64,000 nt of DNA. Origin: Candidatus Synechococcus calcipolaris G9 (lineage in GTDB: Bacteria > Cyanobacteriota > Cyanobacteriia > Thermosynechococcales > Thermosynechococcaceae). Shown one piece after another: positions 16,282 through 25,458 of the stretch; the stretch's first letter is position 1; each line of letters starts with the position of its first letter. The translations under genes were made by a program, and so were the position numbers. The stretch lies in assembly GCF_029582805.1 (NCBI RefSeq), contig NZ_JAKKUT010000002.1, positions 1,549,747 to 1,613,746 on the forward strand. Direction: 5' to 3'. The notes beneath the pieces were generated by a model. That model searched no databases, had not been told where the DNA came from, and worked only from the letters and a program-made list of their open reading frames with translations.

Positions 16282-16485
16282 TTAATTCACAGACAGTCCG
16301 AGCATGGCTTGGAGCGTAAAGGATACAAAAATTAATATCGCCACCAGGGTACTAATCATGGCGATCGCCGTTGCCGGCCGCTTAAACAGCGGAACTAGGG
16401 GTTCAACCGCATTCCAGACCACCCCTAAAAGAACGGTAACGAAATACCGTTGATAGCGAAGGACATTCTCCCAAAAACCCTGCAT
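16282..16485 (-). CDS. DUF751 family small membrane protein
   Basis: 67 residues: amphipathic 'MQGFWENVLRYQRYFVTVLL' start, 'PLVPLFKRPATAIAMI' in the middle and a C-terminal hydrophobic helix. This is the pattern of the DUF751/Ycf33-like family found in cyanobacteria and plastids. It sits 35 bp upstream of DUF3038 and may be its operon leader. Role unknown. Confidence 0.85.
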   Translation of the reverse strand: MQGFWENVLRYQRYFVTVLLGVVWNAVEPLVPLFKRPATAIAMISTLVAILIFVSFTLQAMLGLSVN

Positions 16486-16656
16486 AAAATCCGTTCTCCC
16501 GTTGACAATTCCGCCAGTTTAATCCAATTTGATCCGCTTCGATCCCGTGAAATTTAGTTTTATGCTGCTTTATGTATGGCAGACAACAACACTTCGTATT
16601 CTAAGGGATTACGCTTAGACATAGAGGGTCAAGATTAAGAGTGTAGCCAGGTTTAT

Positions 16657-17385
16657 ATGTCTACGACTCAGCGAATTACGTCACTAGAACTATTAAAACG
16701 CTATGAGCGGGGCGATCGCCAGTTTCGGGGCGTGAATCTAGCGGGGGCCGATCTGCGGGGAGCTAAATTAGAGGGCATTGATCTCAGTGCCGCTGATCTC
16801 ACAGGGGCCAATCTCCAGGATGCGGATCTACGGAATGCCAATTTAGAGCAGAGTACTCTCACCCGTGCCAATTTAATTAATACCCGTTTGTTGGGGGCCA
16901 ATCTCAAGCAGGCGGATCTGCGGCAAATTTATCGCCATCACCAACCGGAACCACCCCCCCTTCCAAAAACGCCGACTCAAAAACCAATGGCGGTTCAGGC
17001 CGCGCCCAATCAACCCCTAGTGCTCACCCTAACCCCTGGGGAACTGTTACGTCGCTATGGTCTGGGCGATCGCACCTTTGTTGGCTATAACCTGGAAGGG
17101 ATCAACCTAGAGGCCGCCGAACTCAACCAGATCAACTTTGCCCAAACCAACTTGACCGGCGCGAACCTGATGTTTGCCGAACTCCAAGGGGCTAATTTTT
17201 CCAAGGCGATCTTGGTCAAGGCAGACCTCTCCATGGCCGAACTGCAAAATGCAAATTTTACGGGAGCCGATCTCCGCCAATGTAATCTTTCCGGGGCCGA
17301 TCGCCGCGATGCCATTTATGATCGGGAAACCAAATTTCCGGCAAATTTCAATCCTGAAGCCGCAGGCATGAAGCAATTTAAGTAA
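16657..17385 (+). CDS. Pentapeptide repeat protein
   Basis: 242 residues with A(D/N)LXX pentapeptides in two blocks (about 22-92 and 142-220), which should form two right-handed quadrilateral beta helices, joined by a Pro-rich linker. Each block opens with a similar sequence ('LLKRYERGDRQFRGVNL', 'LLRRYGLGDRTFVGYNL'), so the protein arose by internal duplication. No signal peptide. Divergent from the DUF751 gene. Function unknown; these proteins are abundant in cyanobacteria. Confidence 0.93.
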   Translation: MSTTQRITSLELLKRYERGDRQFRGVNLAGADLRGAKLEGIDLSAADLTGANLQDADLRNANLEQSTLTRANLINTRLLGANLKQADLRQIYRHHQPEPPPLPKTPTQKPMAVQAAPNQPLVLTLTPGELLRRYGLGDRTFVGYNLEGINLEAAELNQINFAQTNLTGANLMFAELQGANFSKAILVKADLSMAELQNANFTGADLRQCNLSGADRRDAIYDRETKFPANFNPEAAGMKQFK

Positions 17386-17721
17386 AACAAAAGGGTACTG
17401 CAAAAAACTGGCAACGGCGGTGTGGTGATGAATTATGTTGGAGAACGCTACCATGGTTTGGCGTGTGCTATTGCGCCCGTTCCTGCGTGGTCAATGCCCC
17501 TTGGCTGCCACTGTCCTAGGTCGCTTGTTTCACCCATTTGCGTAGGGCATCGTCAAACCCATTTCCTGGGCTGTTTGTCAGTCAGAGTCACTCCATGACC
17601 TAAAAATCTGGCTGGGGTCACTCTAAAAATCTCAACCTTCAGCATTAGCAACCTGGGGACGGTTAAGAAAAGGCCCCAAATCCAGTAAGGTTGATCAAGT
17701 AAGTTGCGAAATGAGTCATTA
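17386..17721. other. Intergenic region, no gene seen
   Basis: 336 bp between the pentapeptide gene and the hpsJ-like gene. Short open frames on the minus strand overlap neighbouring genes and look like shadows. A minus-strand stretch near 17525-17575 could encode 'GFDDALRKWVKQAT' and may be the tail of a decayed gene, but nothing upstream supports it. Promoter of the hpsJ-like gene presumably lies here. Confidence 0.4.
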
Positions 17722-18456
17722 ATGACACCGCCTAAAACTCCTCCGGTAAAACGCCCTACGCCCCTAGCTGCCCAATTCTTGAAATTGGTGGGTGTTATTC
17801 TCCTACTCACTTTTTTAGTAGATTGGGCCGCTCTTTTTGTTTCTCCCCAGTTTAGTAATAGTCAGTGGCAATTAACGGTCGTGAATCAGTTTATCGATCG
17901 CGGTGTTACCCCTTTAATTGGTTTTGCCCTCATCTATACGGGCTTTTGGATTCAATCCGTCGCCGGATCAGGCCTAAAAAATGATGGTGGTGATGCGGCT
18001 TGGAAAGATTGGCGGTTTTGGGTGTTTGTCCTCTCCAGCTTGATGGGCCTACTCTGTCTCCTGGGCATTCCTTTCTACATCTCAATTACGGGCCAAATTA
18101 CGGATCAGGCGATCGCCCAGGTGAATCAGGAAGCGGCCCAAGCGGAAATTCGCGTGGATCAGGAGCAGCAGCAAATTAAAATGCTGGCAAGTACGGGGCA
18201 GTTGGAGCAACTCATTGGCAGTGAGCAGCTACCGCCGGAACAACGGGCCATTCTCCAACAACTGAAGGATGACCCCCAAGCCTTAGACAAGCAGGCGGGT
18301 CAAGCTCGGGAACAAATTCGCGATCGCCAGAAAGAAGCGGTAGATCAAGCCCAAAATGAGGCCCTCACCAATCGTTTACGGTCAGGCCTACGGGCCTTCC
18401 TCCTCGCCATTGGATTTATTACCATTGGTTGGAGTGGTCTGAAAGAGCAGCGTTAG
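17722..18456 (+). CDS. HpsJ-like membrane protein
   Basis: From ATG 17722: a Pro/Thr-rich N-terminus, three hydrophobic helices in the first half, a Gln/Glu-rich coiled-coil-like segment ('EAAQAEIRVDQEQQQIKML'), and a final helix ('RAFLLAIGFITIGWSGL'). This layout fits the HpsJ family linked to polysaccharide secretion and motility in filamentous cyanobacteria. A TTG at 17704 would add six residues. The stop overlaps the convergent putA stop by four bases. Confidence 0.7.
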   Translation: MTPPKTPPVKRPTPLAAQFLKLVGVILLLTFLVDWAALFVSPQFSNSQWQLTVVNQFIDRGVTPLIGFALIYTGFWIQSVAGSGLKNDGGDAAWKDWRFWVFVLSSLMGLLCLLGIPFYISITGQITDQAIAQVNQEAAQAEIRVDQEQQQIKMLASTGQLEQLIGSEQLPPEQRAILQQLKDDPQALDKQAGQAREQIRDRQKEAVDQAQNEALTNRLRSGLRAFLLAIGFITIGWSGLKEQR

Positions 18457-21428
18457 CTATCCACACCGGCGATCGGGGCAAACCCTTGGCGTTGCACATT
18501 TTCCGTAATCACCCGTGGCTCTAGAAACTGCAATAGATAATCACGCCCCCCGGCTTTTGAGCCAATTCCCGATAGCTTAAAGCCGCCAAAGGCTTGGCGA
18601 TCCACAATGGCTCCGGTAATTCCCCGATTAATGTATAAATTCCCCACCTCAAAACTGGTTTTGGCTAGGTCAATGTGGGAGGGAGTGCGGGAATAGAGTC
18701 CACCCGTGAGGGCGTAGTCAGTGCCGTTGGCAATCTCTAGGGCCTGGGCAAAGGTTTCGGCCCGGATCACGGCTAACACGGGGCCAAAAATCTCTTCCTG
18801 GGCGATCGCGGCGGTGGCGGCAACCTCTGTAAAAATAACGGGGCCAATAAAGTAGCCGGACTCTGGGCCAGGAACCGCTAGGGCTAATTCTGCCTCCTGT
18901 TGGCCTTTGGCAATATACTCAAGGATGCGATCGCGGGCGGATTGGCTGACAACCGGTCCCACGGTGGTACTGGGATGATCGGCGGGGCCAACATTTAAGG
19001 ATTTGGTGGCTTCAACTAATCGCTCCACAAAGCTTTGATAAATCGGCTCTAGGACAATCACCCGGGAGCAGGCGGAGCATTTTTGGCCGCTGTAACCAAA
19101 GGCAGATTGCACCACACCGGCAACGGCTTGATCCAGATCGGCACTTTCATCAATAATGATCGCGTTTTTTCCCCCCATTTCCGCAATCACCCGTTTCAGG
19201 TGTTTTTGGCCCCGCTGGAGGATGGCTGCTTCCGCCACAATTTGACAGCCTACTTCCTGGGAACCGGTAAAGGCAATGAGGTGGACATCAGGGTGTTTCG
19301 TTAGGTAGGGGCCAATCAGGGAGCCGCGTCCGGGCAGGTATTGGAAAACCCCCGCAGGTATGCCAGCTTCCACCAGAATTTCGGTGAGTTTAGCGGCGAT
19401 GACGGCGGACGGCTCGGCGGGTTTGAGAATGGCACAGTTCCCCGCCACTAGGGCAGCCACGGTCATACCCATGGGAATGGCTAGGGGAAAATTCCAGGGA
19501 GAAATAATCAGGGCAACACCACGGGGTTGGTAGTGGTAATCATTGGTCTCGCCGGGAAAATGCCGCCCATAGCCAGGGGCCAATCGCTCCATTTCATCGG
19601 CATAGTAGCGACAAAAATCAATGGCTTCCGAGACTTCCCCATCTCCTTCCCGCACCACTTTGCCCACTTCTAGGCACATCCAGGCCACCAGTTCATGGCG
19701 GCGTTCTTCCAGGAGATCGGCGGCCCGCCGCAGAATCGCGACTCGTTCGCCAAGGGGAGTCGCCTTCCACCCCGGAAATGCGGCTTTGGCGGCGCGCACG
19801 GCATGATCGGCCTGTTCAATGGTGGCCCGACCGACAATACCAATGATTTCACTGGGGCTAGAGGGATTGAGGGACTGACTTGACTCCAAGGTATTGACCC
19901 GATCGCCATTAATCAGGGGTAGATAGGTCTGTCCCAACTCCTGGCGTATCGTGCTTAGGGCCTGTTGGATAGCCTGGCGGCGATCGCTTCGGGCATAGTC
20001 GCTATCAGCGGCATTGAGAAAACTTGAGGTTTTGCCAGCGGTCAGATGCACATCCGTAGCATTAAAGTCAGGGGTGGCGCGGGGCGGGGCAATTAAACTC
20101 TCTTGATCCGTGGCACTTAAGCTCTGGCGCAGGAAGGAACTGTTAGCGGTATTTTCAAGTAAACGGCGAATCAGGTAGGCCATCCCCGGAATGAGTTCGC
20201 CGTAGGGACAGTAGACCCGCACCCGTTGCCCCATCCCCACTAAGGCCTTCGCCAGTTTGTCTGCCATGCCGTAGAGAACCTGGCATTCCATGGCTTGGGG
20301 TGGCACATTTAAGCCTTGGGCAATGGCGATCGCCTTGGCCTGGGAACGGACATTATGGCTACCAATGGCAGTGTAGAGAACCTGATGATGGGTGAGTAGG
20401 AGTTCTGTGATCCGCTCATAGTTCACATCCGTATCCACCTTGTGGGTATAAACGGGTTGGGGCCAGTCTTTTTGCACCGCTTTAATGGTTTCCTGATCCC
20501 AATAGGCTCCCTTAACGAGACGCAGGGTGACGGGATAGCCCCGCTCCTTCGCCCAACTGACAAGGCCCTGGGCATCTTGGTAACTGTCCCGCAGGTAGGC
20601 CTGGAGCGTCAGACCAATATCGGTGCGATCGCGAAATTCCGGCTCTAACAGTAAATCCTTTAATAGGCCGAGGGTGGCATTCTTGTAGGCGTACTGCTCC
20701 ATATCAAAGTGAACCGCCACCCCTAACTCTGCCGCCCGCCGCAGTAAATTGCGAATTTCTTCCCCCACCCGTCGCCGACTGCCCTGGTCATCCAAGGGAT
20801 CAAACTGGGAATAAAAGGCCGTTAATTTCACCGACACCTGAACCTTAGGTAAATCTTGATCCCCAAGCCGATCAACGCCATCAATGGAGGGCCAATTCTG
20901 GGCCGCCCCACTCAACTGCACCATTAGCTCCAGGTAGCGATCGCGGTAGGTCTGGGCTTCCCGCTCGGTGATCACCGCTTCCCCCAAAATATCCATGGTG
21001 ACGGCCATGCCATTTTTCCGCAGACGCTCAATGGTTTTAATCACCTGGGCATTATTTTCTCCCGCAATATATTTGTGGGCTAGGGCCTGAACCGCCGTTG
21101 TAAACGTGGTCGCTGCGGCCGTTGCTGGCAGGGAATCGGGTTGGGCAAAGTTGAGGAGTTTTTTTAAGCCATCCGGCAATTCCACCGATGGATCACTCAT
21201 GTACTCTTGGAGGTGGCGGGCAATTTCCGGCTTACTGTGGAGGGACGGCAAACAATCAATCATCCGAAACAGTTGTACCCGCAGGCCGGGATGTTCCATG
21301 GCCCAACCCAGAAGCTTGTCTTCAATACGCATCTGATCCCGCAATTGACTAAAAATATTTCGGGATTCTTGGGTAGCAGAGAGGAGTTGGCGGGCGATCG
21401 CTGTGGTGGCTGCTTCGTAGGTAGTCAA
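18453..21428 (-). CDS. putA: Bifunctional proline dehydrogenase / glutamate-semialdehyde dehydrogenase
   Basis: Oxidises proline to glutamate in two steps. Residues ~100-450 form the FAD-dependent PRODH barrel ('VSVKLTAFYSQFDPL', 'RLVKGAYWDQE', 'YTAIGSHNVRS'). Residues ~500-980 form the NAD-dependent aldehyde dehydrogenase, with 'ISPWNFPLAIPMG', 'AFTGSQEVG', catalytic Glu in 'VIAEMGGKNAI' and catalytic Cys in 'GYSGQKCSACSR'. The 991-residue length fits the short PutA type without the ribbon-helix-helix DNA-binding domain. It may also degrade proline derived from arginine released from cyanophycin. Confidence 0.95.
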   Translation of the reverse strand: MTTYEAATTAIARQLLSATQESRNIFSQLRDQMRIEDKLLGWAMEHPGLRVQLFRMIDCLPSLHSKPEIARHLQEYMSDPSVELPDGLKKLLNFAQPDSLPATAAATTFTTAVQALAHKYIAGENNAQVIKTIERLRKNGMAVTMDILGEAVITEREAQTYRDRYLELMVQLSGAAQNWPSIDGVDRLGDQDLPKVQVSVKLTAFYSQFDPLDDQGSRRRVGEEIRNLLRRAAELGVAVHFDMEQYAYKNATLGLLKDLLLEPEFRDRTDIGLTLQAYLRDSYQDAQGLVSWAKERGYPVTLRLVKGAYWDQETIKAVQKDWPQPVYTHKVDTDVNYERITELLLTHHQVLYTAIGSHNVRSQAKAIAIAQGLNVPPQAMECQVLYGMADKLAKALVGMGQRVRVYCPYGELIPGMAYLIRRLLENTANSSFLRQSLSATDQESLIAPPRATPDFNATDVHLTAGKTSSFLNAADSDYARSDRRQAIQQALSTIRQELGQTYLPLINGDRVNTLESSQSLNPSSPSEIIGIVGRATIEQADHAVRAAKAAFPGWKATPLGERVAILRRAADLLEERRHELVAWMCLEVGKVVREGDGEVSEAIDFCRYYADEMERLAPGYGRHFPGETNDYHYQPRGVALIISPWNFPLAIPMGMTVAALVAGNCAILKPAEPSAVIAAKLTEILVEAGIPAGVFQYLPGRGSLIGPYLTKHPDVHLIAFTGSQEVGCQIVAEAAILQRGQKHLKRVIAEMGGKNAIIIDESADLDQAVAGVVQSAFGYSGQKCSACSRVIVLEPIYQSFVERLVEATKSLNVGPADHPSTTVGPVVSQSARDRILEYIAKGQQEAELALAVPGPESGYFIGPVIFTEVAATAAIAQEEIFGPVLAVIRAETFAQALEIANGTDYALTGGLYSRTPSHIDLAKTSFEVGNLYINRGITGAIVDRQAFGGFKLSGIGSKAGGRDYLLQFLEPRVITENVQRQGFAPIAGVDS

Positions 21429-21514
21429 AATCTAATAAACCGCTGGGTGGAGTGCATTCTTATTTTCTCACGACCGTTGATGGAAGTGCTATTCGAGCTA
21501 AACTGGCGATCGCC

Positions 21515-22144
21515 CTAACTATGGATGCGGGGCTGGGGATGAAGACTGGCTAAAATATCACTTTCGACTTGGGCTAACTGGGTTAATCGCTCCGTGACTT
21601 GCACCAGGGGATAGGATTCGGTGGCTAACTGCCAATACACACCGTAGTGTCGGGCTTCCGAGGCAACAAGACTACCAAAAAAAATCCCTAATTCCGGATC
21701 GGGACAGTGGTGGGCCAGGAGATTGAGCCGTTCATGGCTGCGGGCCTCGATCAGGGCACAAACCAAGAGGGTATCCAGCAGACGTTGGGGTTCTTGACGG
21801 GCAATTAAACGGTTTAGGGCTGCGCCGTAGGGCGGGGCCGCTAGGGGCCCTAGGGGAATTCCCCGTAACTGAAGTTGCTGGTTCACCTGTTCAAAGTGTT
21901 GGAGTTCTTCTTGGGCAATGGCCGTTAATTGGCGCACCAACTTTACATTGGACGGATAGCGAAACATTAGATTCAGCGCAACTCCCGCCGCCTTCCGCTC
22001 GCAGTGGGAGTGATCTAACAAAATAATATCCAAATGGGCGAGCGCCTGATCCAGCCAAGCCCTAGAGGTGGGTTCCCGCAAAAACTTAATCCGAGTAACC
22101 GTCAGATCAACCGGTGGATTATTGATGGAACTGCCATTCCCCAT
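21515..22144 (-). CDS. miaE: tRNA-(ms2io6A)-hydroxylase
   Basis: Non-haem diiron monooxygenase that hydroxylates the isopentenyl group at A37 of some tRNAs. The 209 residues contain the paired iron-ligand motifs 'DHSHCERKAAG', 'EELQHFEQV', 'EARSHERL' and 'SEARHYG' of a ferritin-like four-helix bundle. Stands between putA and the ABC ATPase gene on the same strand. Confidence 0.92.
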   Translation of the reverse strand: MGNGSSINNPPVDLTVTRIKFLREPTSRAWLDQALAHLDIILLDHSHCERKAAGVALNLMFRYPSNVKLVRQLTAIAQEELQHFEQVNQQLQLRGIPLGPLAAPPYGAALNRLIARQEPQRLLDTLLVCALIEARSHERLNLLAHHCPDPELGIFFGSLVASEARHYGVYWQLATESYPLVQVTERLTQLAQVESDILASLHPQPRIHS

Positions 22145-22273
22145 ACTTAGCTCTTTTGGGTTACTTTAACGTGAGTTCGGGAGAAGAGAGGGACAGAATA
22201 GATCGGCTTAACGTGCTAAATTCTCATCCCTCTGGTTGCCCTATGTTTAGTCTAGAAGTTGCTTAAACCGAAT

Positions 22274-23416
22274 TCACATTAGACATAGAGATAGCCCGGA
22301 AACGGCATCAAAAAGATGGAGGTTGGTACTACTAAAACCCAGACACAGGCGATCGCCCCGCTGGATGTTCGTACCGGCGGTAGTCACAAGACTCAGCAGC
22401 CTATCGGCATCATCCCATAGATGGAACCGCACTAAATTTTCCCGACCTAGGGGTTCAACTAGGCTCACTTGGGCCTTGATGTAGAGTTCATGGTCAGCCA
22501 TAGAGTTAGATTTGTTAGATTCTAAGGCTTGGGATTCCAACATCTGATCAGGCGGGAAGCAAATTTGAAGGTGTTCGGGGCGAATGCCCAAGGTATAGGG
22601 GTGATCGGGCTTCAACTTAGATTGATACTGGGGCGGACAGGGCAGGCTTTGATCCCCACAGCGCAACCGTCCCGCCTCAAGATGGATAGGGAATAGGTTC
22701 ATAGGGGGATGACCTAAAAAACGAGCCACCATTTGATTGGCTGGTCGCTCATAAATCTCTTTGGGTGTGGCAATTTGCTGAATTTGCCCTCCTTCAAGGA
22801 CGATAATGCGATCGGCTAGGGTCATGGCCTCCACCTGATCATGGGTGACATAGAGGGTCGTAATCCCCAGTTGTTGATGGAGTTGCTTGAGTTCGGCGCG
22901 GGTATCATCCCGGAGTTGGGCATCCAGATTAGAGAGGGGTTCATCCAGGAGAAAGACCTGGGGATTGCGGGCGATCGCCCGGCCCAGTGCCACCCGCTGT
23001 TGCTGTCCTCCCGATAATTGTCGAGGTTTGCGGCCTAGGAGGGAGTCAATTCCCAACATCTTGGCAACGGTTTGGATCCGCCCTTGGGCAGCGGCCGGAT
23101 CCATTCCCCGCATTTTTAGGCCAAACCCCAGATTCTCCCGAACCGTCATGTGGGGATAAAGGGCATAGTTTTGAAACACCATGGCCACATCGCGATCGCG
23201 GGCCGGTTGATCATTGACCCGAGTTGAACCAATAAAAATCGACCCCATACTGGGCTGATCCAATCCGGCAATCAATCGCAAAATCGTCGATTTACCGCAA
23301 CCAGAGGGGCCCACCAATACCCAAAATTCACCATCGGGTACCTCAAAATTCACCCGATCAAGGGCCGCAGTTCCTCCAAAGCGACGGCTAACCTGTTCTA
23401 AGCAAACCCGAGCCAT
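22274..23416 (-). CDS. ABC transporter ATPase, MalK/UgpC type
   Basis: 380 residues. ATPase domain: Walker A 'GPSGCGKST', Q-loop 'VFQNYALYPHMTV', signature 'LSGGQQQRVA', Walker B 'VFLLDEPLSNLD', switch 'VTHDQ'. The C-terminal ~130 residues form the TOBE/MalK-type regulatory domain ('YTLGIRPEHLQI'). These ATPases serve carbohydrate or osmolyte importers (MalK, UgpC, GgtA) and can be shared among several. No permease or binding protein is adjacent. It begins 3 bp after the Hlip stop. Confidence 0.9.
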   Translation of the reverse strand: MARVCLEQVSRRFGGTAALDRVNFEVPDGEFWVLVGPSGCGKSTILRLIAGLDQPSMGSIFIGSTRVNDQPARDRDVAMVFQNYALYPHMTVRENLGFGLKMRGMDPAAAQGRIQTVAKMLGIDSLLGRKPRQLSGGQQQRVALGRAIARNPQVFLLDEPLSNLDAQLRDDTRAELKQLHQQLGITTLYVTHDQVEAMTLADRIIVLEGGQIQQIATPKEIYERPANQMVARFLGHPPMNLFPIHLEAGRLRCGDQSLPCPPQYQSKLKPDHPYTLGIRPEHLQICFPPDQMLESQALESNKSNSMADHELYIKAQVSLVEPLGRENLVRFHLWDDADRLLSLVTTAGTNIQRGDRLCLGFSSTNLHLFDAVSGLSLCLM

Positions 23417-23419
23417 GGA

Positions 23420-23584
23420 TTAGCGTAAACCCATCCAGGTAAAAAAATCTTGACGGGTAAATAATTCTAGAACGAGCAAGGCGACAAAACCAATCATGGC
23501 GAAGCGGCCATTAATGAGTTCGGCATAGCGTGACCAGCCAAAGGAAGGGGTAGGTTGGGATTCTGGGGCATTCGATTCAGTCAT
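23420..23584 (-). CDS. High-light-inducible one-helix protein
   Basis: From ATG 23584, 54 residues: a Ser/Pro-rich lead, then 'RYAELINGRFAMIGF' with the ExxNGRxAMIGF chlorophyll-binding motif of Hlip/LHC-like proteins, one membrane helix and 'TWMGLR'. Acts in the thylakoid membrane in chlorophyll handling and photoprotection. An upstream start at 23611 would add nine residues that are not family-like. Lies between sdhB and the ABC ATPase, closely spaced to both. Confidence 0.9.
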   Translation of the reverse strand: MTESNAPESQPTPSFGWSRYAELINGRFAMIGFVALLVLELFTRQDFFTWMGLR

Positions 23585-23645
23585 AGGGGAGTTCCAAAAA
23601 TGAGACGGCAAAGGACGCAGACGACAAGAACAAATGTAATCTAGC

Positions 23646-24656
23646 TTAGGATTTAACCCTGGAGCCGCCTTTTCTCCAGGATTGCACAGCTTCGATCAAT
23701 GGGCGGATAACCCCTCGTGCTGGGGAAGGATGAAAGCGAAAGGGGAACTTACCCCGCCCTAGCATCCGCGCCCCCAAGGGGATGAGACTTCCCAGACCCC
23801 GCCAATCGCGAAAACCATTGCCCAAAACCCGCAGGCCAAACTTGCGCTCATCAATCCATCCCCCCTCCTTCACCAAGTTAATTAAAACGAGGCGATGGCG
23901 CAGGGGACGATCTAGGGCCGAGGCAGCCACGGTATTATCCTCCGTTTTGGTTTCTAAAATCGCCCCCTTGATTTGACTAATCCGATCCAGGGGAGCCACA
24001 TCCATGGGACACACTGTATTGCAATTAAAGCAGCGGGTACAGCCCCACACCCCAGACTGGACGTTATTGTAGGCCTCTAGGCGATCTCCCCTGGCCTGAT
24101 CTCGACTATCCGCTAGGACACGGTAGGCCTTGGCTAGGGCATGGGGGCCCACAAAGGCAGGGTTGACTTCCCGGGCATTACAGTCCGAGTAGCAGGCCCC
24201 ACAGAGGATGCAATTGCCCGCCTGGTTTAATTTTTCGCGATCCCTAGGGGACTGTAAAAACTCCCCCTCCCCTAGCTGGCGGGCCGGGGCACTCACGTAG
24301 GGATCCACAGCCCCTAAATTTTGCCAAAATCCCTGCATATCCACCACTAAATCCCGAATCACTGGCATATTTCCCATGGGGGCAATGGTAATCGTATCCG
24401 GGGCGATCGCCTGGGCTAATTCTTGACGGATGCTATTTTGGCAGGCCAGGGCCGCCCGACCATTGATCTGCATCGCACAACTGCCACAAATGGTATTTCG
24501 ACAATTTTTCCGAAATGCCAGGGTTCCATCGTGATACCACTTGATTTGGTTGAGGGCATCTAAAACCGTCAATCCTGGTTCAATATCCAGAGTATAGGTT
24601 TGTTCATGGCTTGGTTGCCGTAAGGTCTGGCGTTTAATCTTAAAAATGACCTGCAT
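23646..24656 (-). CDS. sdhB: Succinate dehydrogenase iron-sulfur subunit
   Basis: Electron-transfer subunit of succinate dehydrogenase. [2Fe-2S] ligands lie in 'CRNTICGSCAMQINGRAAL' plus a following Cys; the [4Fe-4S]/[3Fe-4S] ligands are in 'NCILCGACYSDC' and 'GCTRCFNCNTVCPMD'. At 336 residues it is longer than proteobacterial SdhB because of a C-terminal extension, which cyanobacterial forms also have. sdhA is not in the window. Confidence 0.93.
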   Translation of the reverse strand: MQVIFKIKRQTLRQPSHEQTYTLDIEPGLTVLDALNQIKWYHDGTLAFRKNCRNTICGSCAMQINGRAALACQNSIRQELAQAIAPDTITIAPMGNMPVIRDLVVDMQGFWQNLGAVDPYVSAPARQLGEGEFLQSPRDREKLNQAGNCILCGACYSDCNAREVNPAFVGPHALAKAYRVLADSRDQARGDRLEAYNNVQSGVWGCTRCFNCNTVCPMDVAPLDRISQIKGAILETKTEDNTVAASALDRPLRHRLVLINLVKEGGWIDERKFGLRVLGNGFRDWRGLGSLIPLGARMLGRGKFPFRFHPSPARGVIRPLIEAVQSWRKGGSRVKS

Positions 24657-24998
24657 ATAGTTACGGGGAGAAGGAGGACGGTAGGTGGGGCCGAGAATAA
24701 CGAGATAGAAACTAGCTGAAATTATCTTCTATCCTAGTCCTGATGGGAATTTTAGGGCAATCTTTTCTCGGCAAAAACCATTAAAACTGTTAAATTAATC
24801 ACTTCTTTAGGGCTGTATTTCATATTTTTACTTAGAAATGGGTAAAAATCGATTCCCTCCTGGGACTAATGGAGTTATATTTGAAGAGTAAAGCGTGCCT
24901 AAAATCTTAAGGCAGTTGAATGCTTTGGTTTAACAATCCTTGAGTTTGTTTTTCCTGACATCACCTTTTCAAGCGTTGTCTATTATTCTAAATGGCTT
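24657..24998. other. Divergent intergenic region sdhB / AbrB
   Basis: 342 bp between divergent genes, A/T-rich from about 24770. It must hold both promoters. No inverted repeat, riboswitch or small ORF stands out. Confidence 0.4.
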
Positions 24999-25415
24999 AT
25001 GGTTGATAACACAGACATACCCACTCCGCTCACCGGAAAGGCCCTTCTCCAACGTCTCAAAGATATTGGTGATCAGCCTCGCCGTGAAGCCGCAAGGCTT
25101 TGTGGTTACTATAAATTTACTCGCTCCGGTGATATCCGCGTTAATTTAGGTTCTTTTTACGATGCAGTCGTGGAAGCAAGCGGTATACCCCTAGAACGTG
25201 AAAATACCGTTGAAAATCGGGGTCGAGATCCGGCTTTTCGGGTGAGTGTCCATCAAAGTGGTCAAATTGTGATTGGTGCGGCCTATACCAGGGCAATGAA
25301 ATTGAATCCGGGGGATGAATTTAACATTAAGCTAGGCTACAAACATATCCATCTCTATCAAGCCAGTGAAGATGGCAAAAGCAGTGAAAATGGCTATCAG
25401 GAAGACGGGGATTAG
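24999..25415 (+). CDS. Cyanobacterial AbrB-like transcription regulator
   Basis: 138 residues. The N-terminal 'PLTGKALLQRLKDIG' and 'EAARLCGYYKF' are characteristic of cyAbrB proteins, and a C-terminal AbrB-type DNA-binding fold follows ('FRVSVHQSGQIVIGAAYTR', 'LNPGDEFNIKLG'). Members (CalA, CalB) tune nitrogen, carbon and hydrogenase gene expression. I cannot tell which paralogue this is. coaX follows after 43 bp. Confidence 0.9.
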   Translation: MVDNTDIPTPLTGKALLQRLKDIGDQPRREAARLCGYYKFTRSGDIRVNLGSFYDAVVEASGIPLERENTVENRGRDPAFRVSVHQSGQIVIGAAYTRAMKLNPGDEFNIKLGYKHIHLYQASEDGKSSENGYQEDGD

Positions 25416-25458
25416 TCCCTGTCATCACGTCTGATCTGAATAATCTATGAATTGATCG

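Noticed and set aside
17107..17454. Minus-strand ORF over the pentapeptide gene
   Set aside because: Repeat-rich shadow of the pentapeptide coding strand; no start context.
17553..17810. Minus-strand ORF at the hpsJ-like gene
   Set aside because: Half of it is antisense to the hpsJ-like N-terminus and has no family-like features.
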